51,711 bases of DNA, taken from positions 1 to 51,711 of the forward strand of contig DATEDX010000009.1 of assembly GCA_035281425.1 (NCBI GenBank), read 5' to 3'. Shown piece after piece: positions 50,277 to 51,711 of this stretch. The notes under the pieces are model-generated. The model had not been told where the DNA came from. It ran no database searches and worked only from the letters and a program-made list of their open reading frames with translations. Source of the DNA: JAICND01 sp035281425. Its GTDB lineage: Bacteria > Actinomycetota > Acidimicrobiia > Spongiisociales > ZC4RG35. The translations under genes and the position numbers were made by a program. Every line of letters begins with the position of its first letter. Within the stretch, counting starts at the first letter, position 1.

Positions 50277-51137
50277 GTGGTTAGGCAGGCGGCCTCGGCC
50301 GCAGTTTTGGCTCTCCTTCTCGCCTGTGGCGGCGCTTCCCCTGGAGCCTCGCCGGCCACCAGCGAAACCCTTGCCCCGGCCGAGGCCCCCGACTGGCTCG
50401 GGCTGGAAATTCGCTACTCGCCCCGCCACAGCCTGGGGATGCGACGGCTGGACGTCTTGACCACCAACCTAGGCACCGAGGAGATCGTTATCTCCTCCAT
50501 CGCCCTCCAGGCCGATCACTTCACACCCCTGCCACCGGAGCCCAAGAGCACTCGGATCGGTCCTGGGGTGACCATCGCCGTCAAGACCGACTTCGGGGAT
50601 CTGGCCAGCTGCCAGCAGGAGAACGGCCTGCAGGCGGCAGTCGTGATGGAGATGGCGGTGGGTGGAGGCGAGGTCCTCACCTATGAAGCCCCGCTCGATC
50701 CCGAACCGCTGGACCGGATCCACGCCGTCGAATGTCAGGAGCGCGCGGTGCGGGAGGCCATCAACGTCTCCTTTGCCGAGAGCTGGACCGTGGCCGGGTC
50801 CAGTGTGGCGACCGACTTGCTGCTCGAGTCGACCGGTGAGCCCGTGATGGTTGACAGTGTGGGGGGGATGATCCTCTTTGGGATGGAGGCGGTCGCTCCC
50901 GACCTGCCGCTTCAGGTGGGGCCCGGCGCCGTGGAGAGGCTGGGGGTGGAGTTGTCGCTCATCCGCTGCGACGTCCACGCCGTTTCTCAGGCACCCGACG
51001 GCTACGCCTTCCGGGTGTGGGTGGCTACCGGCGGGGCCGAACCTTTCGCTCTTACCGTTCTACCCCATCCTCAACTGCAGGCTCAATTGGAAACCTTGGT
51101 CGAAGCCTGTCTCGGCGTGGACGGAACCACCCCCTAG
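50277..51137 (+). CDS. Lipoprotein of unknown function
   Basis: This 286-residue precursor has a lipoprotein signal (AASAAVLALLLACGG, Cys near residue 17) and a beta-rich body in two similar parts (RRLDVLTTNLGTEEIVISSIALQ; LLLESTGEPVMVDSVGGMILFG), each followed by a Cys-containing stretch (LASCQQENG, LIRCDVHA). This looks like paired Ig-like sandwich domains; no family is recognised. GTG start eight bases after a TAGATT box. Confidence 0.6.
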   Translation: MVRQAASAAVLALLLACGGASPGASPATSETLAPAEAPDWLGLEIRYSPRHSLGMRRLDVLTTNLGTEEIVISSIALQADHFTPLPPEPKSTRIGPGVTIAVKTDFGDLASCQQENGLQAAVVMEMAVGGGEVLTYEAPLDPEPLDRIHAVECQERAVREAINVSFAESWTVAGSSVATDLLLESTGEPVMVDSVGGMILFGMEAVAPDLPLQVGPGAVERLGVELSLIRCDVHAVSQAPDGYAFRVWVATGGAEPFALTVLPHPQLQAQLETLVEACLGVDGTTP

Positions 51138-51156
51138 CCCCTAGCGTCAAACCCCT

Positions 51157-51711
51157 ATGGCGCCTTCCCGCCCGGTGGCTTCGCTGCTCCTTTGCGGCCT
51201 CCTAGTCGTGAGCTGTAGCGGCGAACCCGGAGACCAACCATCAACGAATCCGCCTGCAACTGCCGGTATCACTACCACGGTTCCCACCCAGCTCCTGGTG
51301 GCGGGGGAGATGTATGGAGAGATCCGGGAGCGGAACCTGGCTCCAGGCGCCGACGGCGCGGCGGTCAATGAGATGATCAGGGGGACCAACGAGTTCGCCC
51401 TCCGCCTCTACCGAGAGGTGGCCGGTGACACCAACCTGGTGGTCGGCAACTACAGCATCAGCACGGTCCTTCTCCTCACCATGGCGGGAACGGCCGGAGA
51501 GACTCGGGAGGGCTTCTCCCATCTTCTCGGTGTAGCTGAGGTCGACCCGGCCCGCCTCCACCCTGCGGTCAACGCCATCGATTTGGTCCTCGAGGGGCGG
51601 GCCGGGGACGGGCTGCAGTTGAACACCGCCAACCGGCTCTTCGCCCAGGTCGGCCTACCGCTGGAAGAAGAATTCCTCAACGTTGCGGTGGAGTCCTATG
51701 GGGCCCCCGCC
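51157..51711 (+). CDS. Serpin-family protease inhibitor, lipoprotein (3' partial)
   Basis: An open frame of 185 codons from the ATG at 51157 runs off the window, so the reactive loop is not seen. It starts with a lipoprotein signal (VASLLLCGLLVVSC) and a Thr/Pro-rich linker (NPPATAGITTTVPT). The serpin N-terminal fold follows: NEFALRLYREVAGDTNLVVG, NYSISTVLLLTMAGTAGETR and LNTANRLFAQVGLPLEEEFL, matching the shutter region pattern NxxxSPxSIxxxLxMxxxGA. Here NYSISTVL replaces the usual S-P-x-S. Serpins trap serine or cysteine proteases. Confidence 0.85.
   Translation, partial: MAPSRPVASLLLCGLLVVSCSGEPGDQPSTNPPATAGITTTVPTQLLVAGEMYGEIRERNLAPGADGAAVNEMIRGTNEFALRLYREVAGDTNLVVGNYSISTVLLLTMAGTAGETREGFSHLLGVAEVDPARLHPAVNAIDLVLEGRAGDGLQLNTANRLFAQVGLPLEEEFLNVAVESYGAPA

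Overview
The window is a compact, GC-rich bacterial chromosome segment, most likely from an uncultured or little-studied actinomycete (Acidimicrobiia-like). Support for this comes from the frequent GTG and TTG starts, many 4-base ATGA overlaps, leaderless promoters with TANNNT six bases before the start codon, Thr-rich lipoprotein tethers, an overlapping lysC alpha/beta arrangement next to asd, and a methylmalonyl-CoA epimerase next to an acyl-CoA carboxylase epsilon-like peptide. This is inference from gene content; no rRNA or tRNA gene is present. There is no phage, insertion sequence or CRISPR array.

Layout. 1-4049: a MalEFGK-type sugar ABC transporter, with the binding protein cut by the left edge. 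4353-6941: a signalling cluster of a STAS antagonist, a MerR-receiver hybrid and a double-domain KaiC-like ATPase. 6995-14753 (minus strand): an ABC importer operon with two paralogous amidohydrolases. The last gene of this operon encodes a membrane permease and an amidohydrolase in one continuous 817-residue reading frame, the most striking feature of the window. A LacI-type palindrome lies upstream of the operon. 14940-25194: mixed metabolic and housekeeping genes, including YdeI, MFS/ArsR, DDAH, a short RecQ, a metallopeptidase, DsbA/FrnE, a ceramidase-like membrane protein, dienelactone hydrolase, a crotonase and a nitroreductase. 25291-28770: ECF sigma factor, a large zinc-type anti-sigma factor and an M15 peptidase. 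29043-34382 (minus): a deoxyribonucleotidase-like HAD protein, PhnD, PhnC, an oversized PhnE and a dGTPase in one operon. 34529-36930: a two-gene ABC exporter. 37073-39397: dnaX-recR. 39465-46166: aldehyde dehydrogenase, HAD phosphatase, nitroreductase, GlpX, methylmalonyl-CoA epimerase, AccE-like peptide, MurJ and a PHP protein. 46354-51711: cyclophilin, lysC-asd, a CAP-domain protein, a lipoprotein, and a serpin cut by the right edge.

Three kinds of non-coding structure recur. (1) Phased arrays of the heptamer GGAAGAC / GTGAGAC occupy five intergenic gaps. Three of these gaps also carry a conserved hairpin core (CCTCCCCCA...TGGGGGAGG or a close variant); one of them has two cores head to head. 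(2) Three long, nearly perfect hairpins with TTCTT...AAGAA ends lie downstream of minus-strand genes, two of them between convergent genes. (3) At least seven genes begin exactly six bases after a TANNNT box and appear to be transcribed without a leader.
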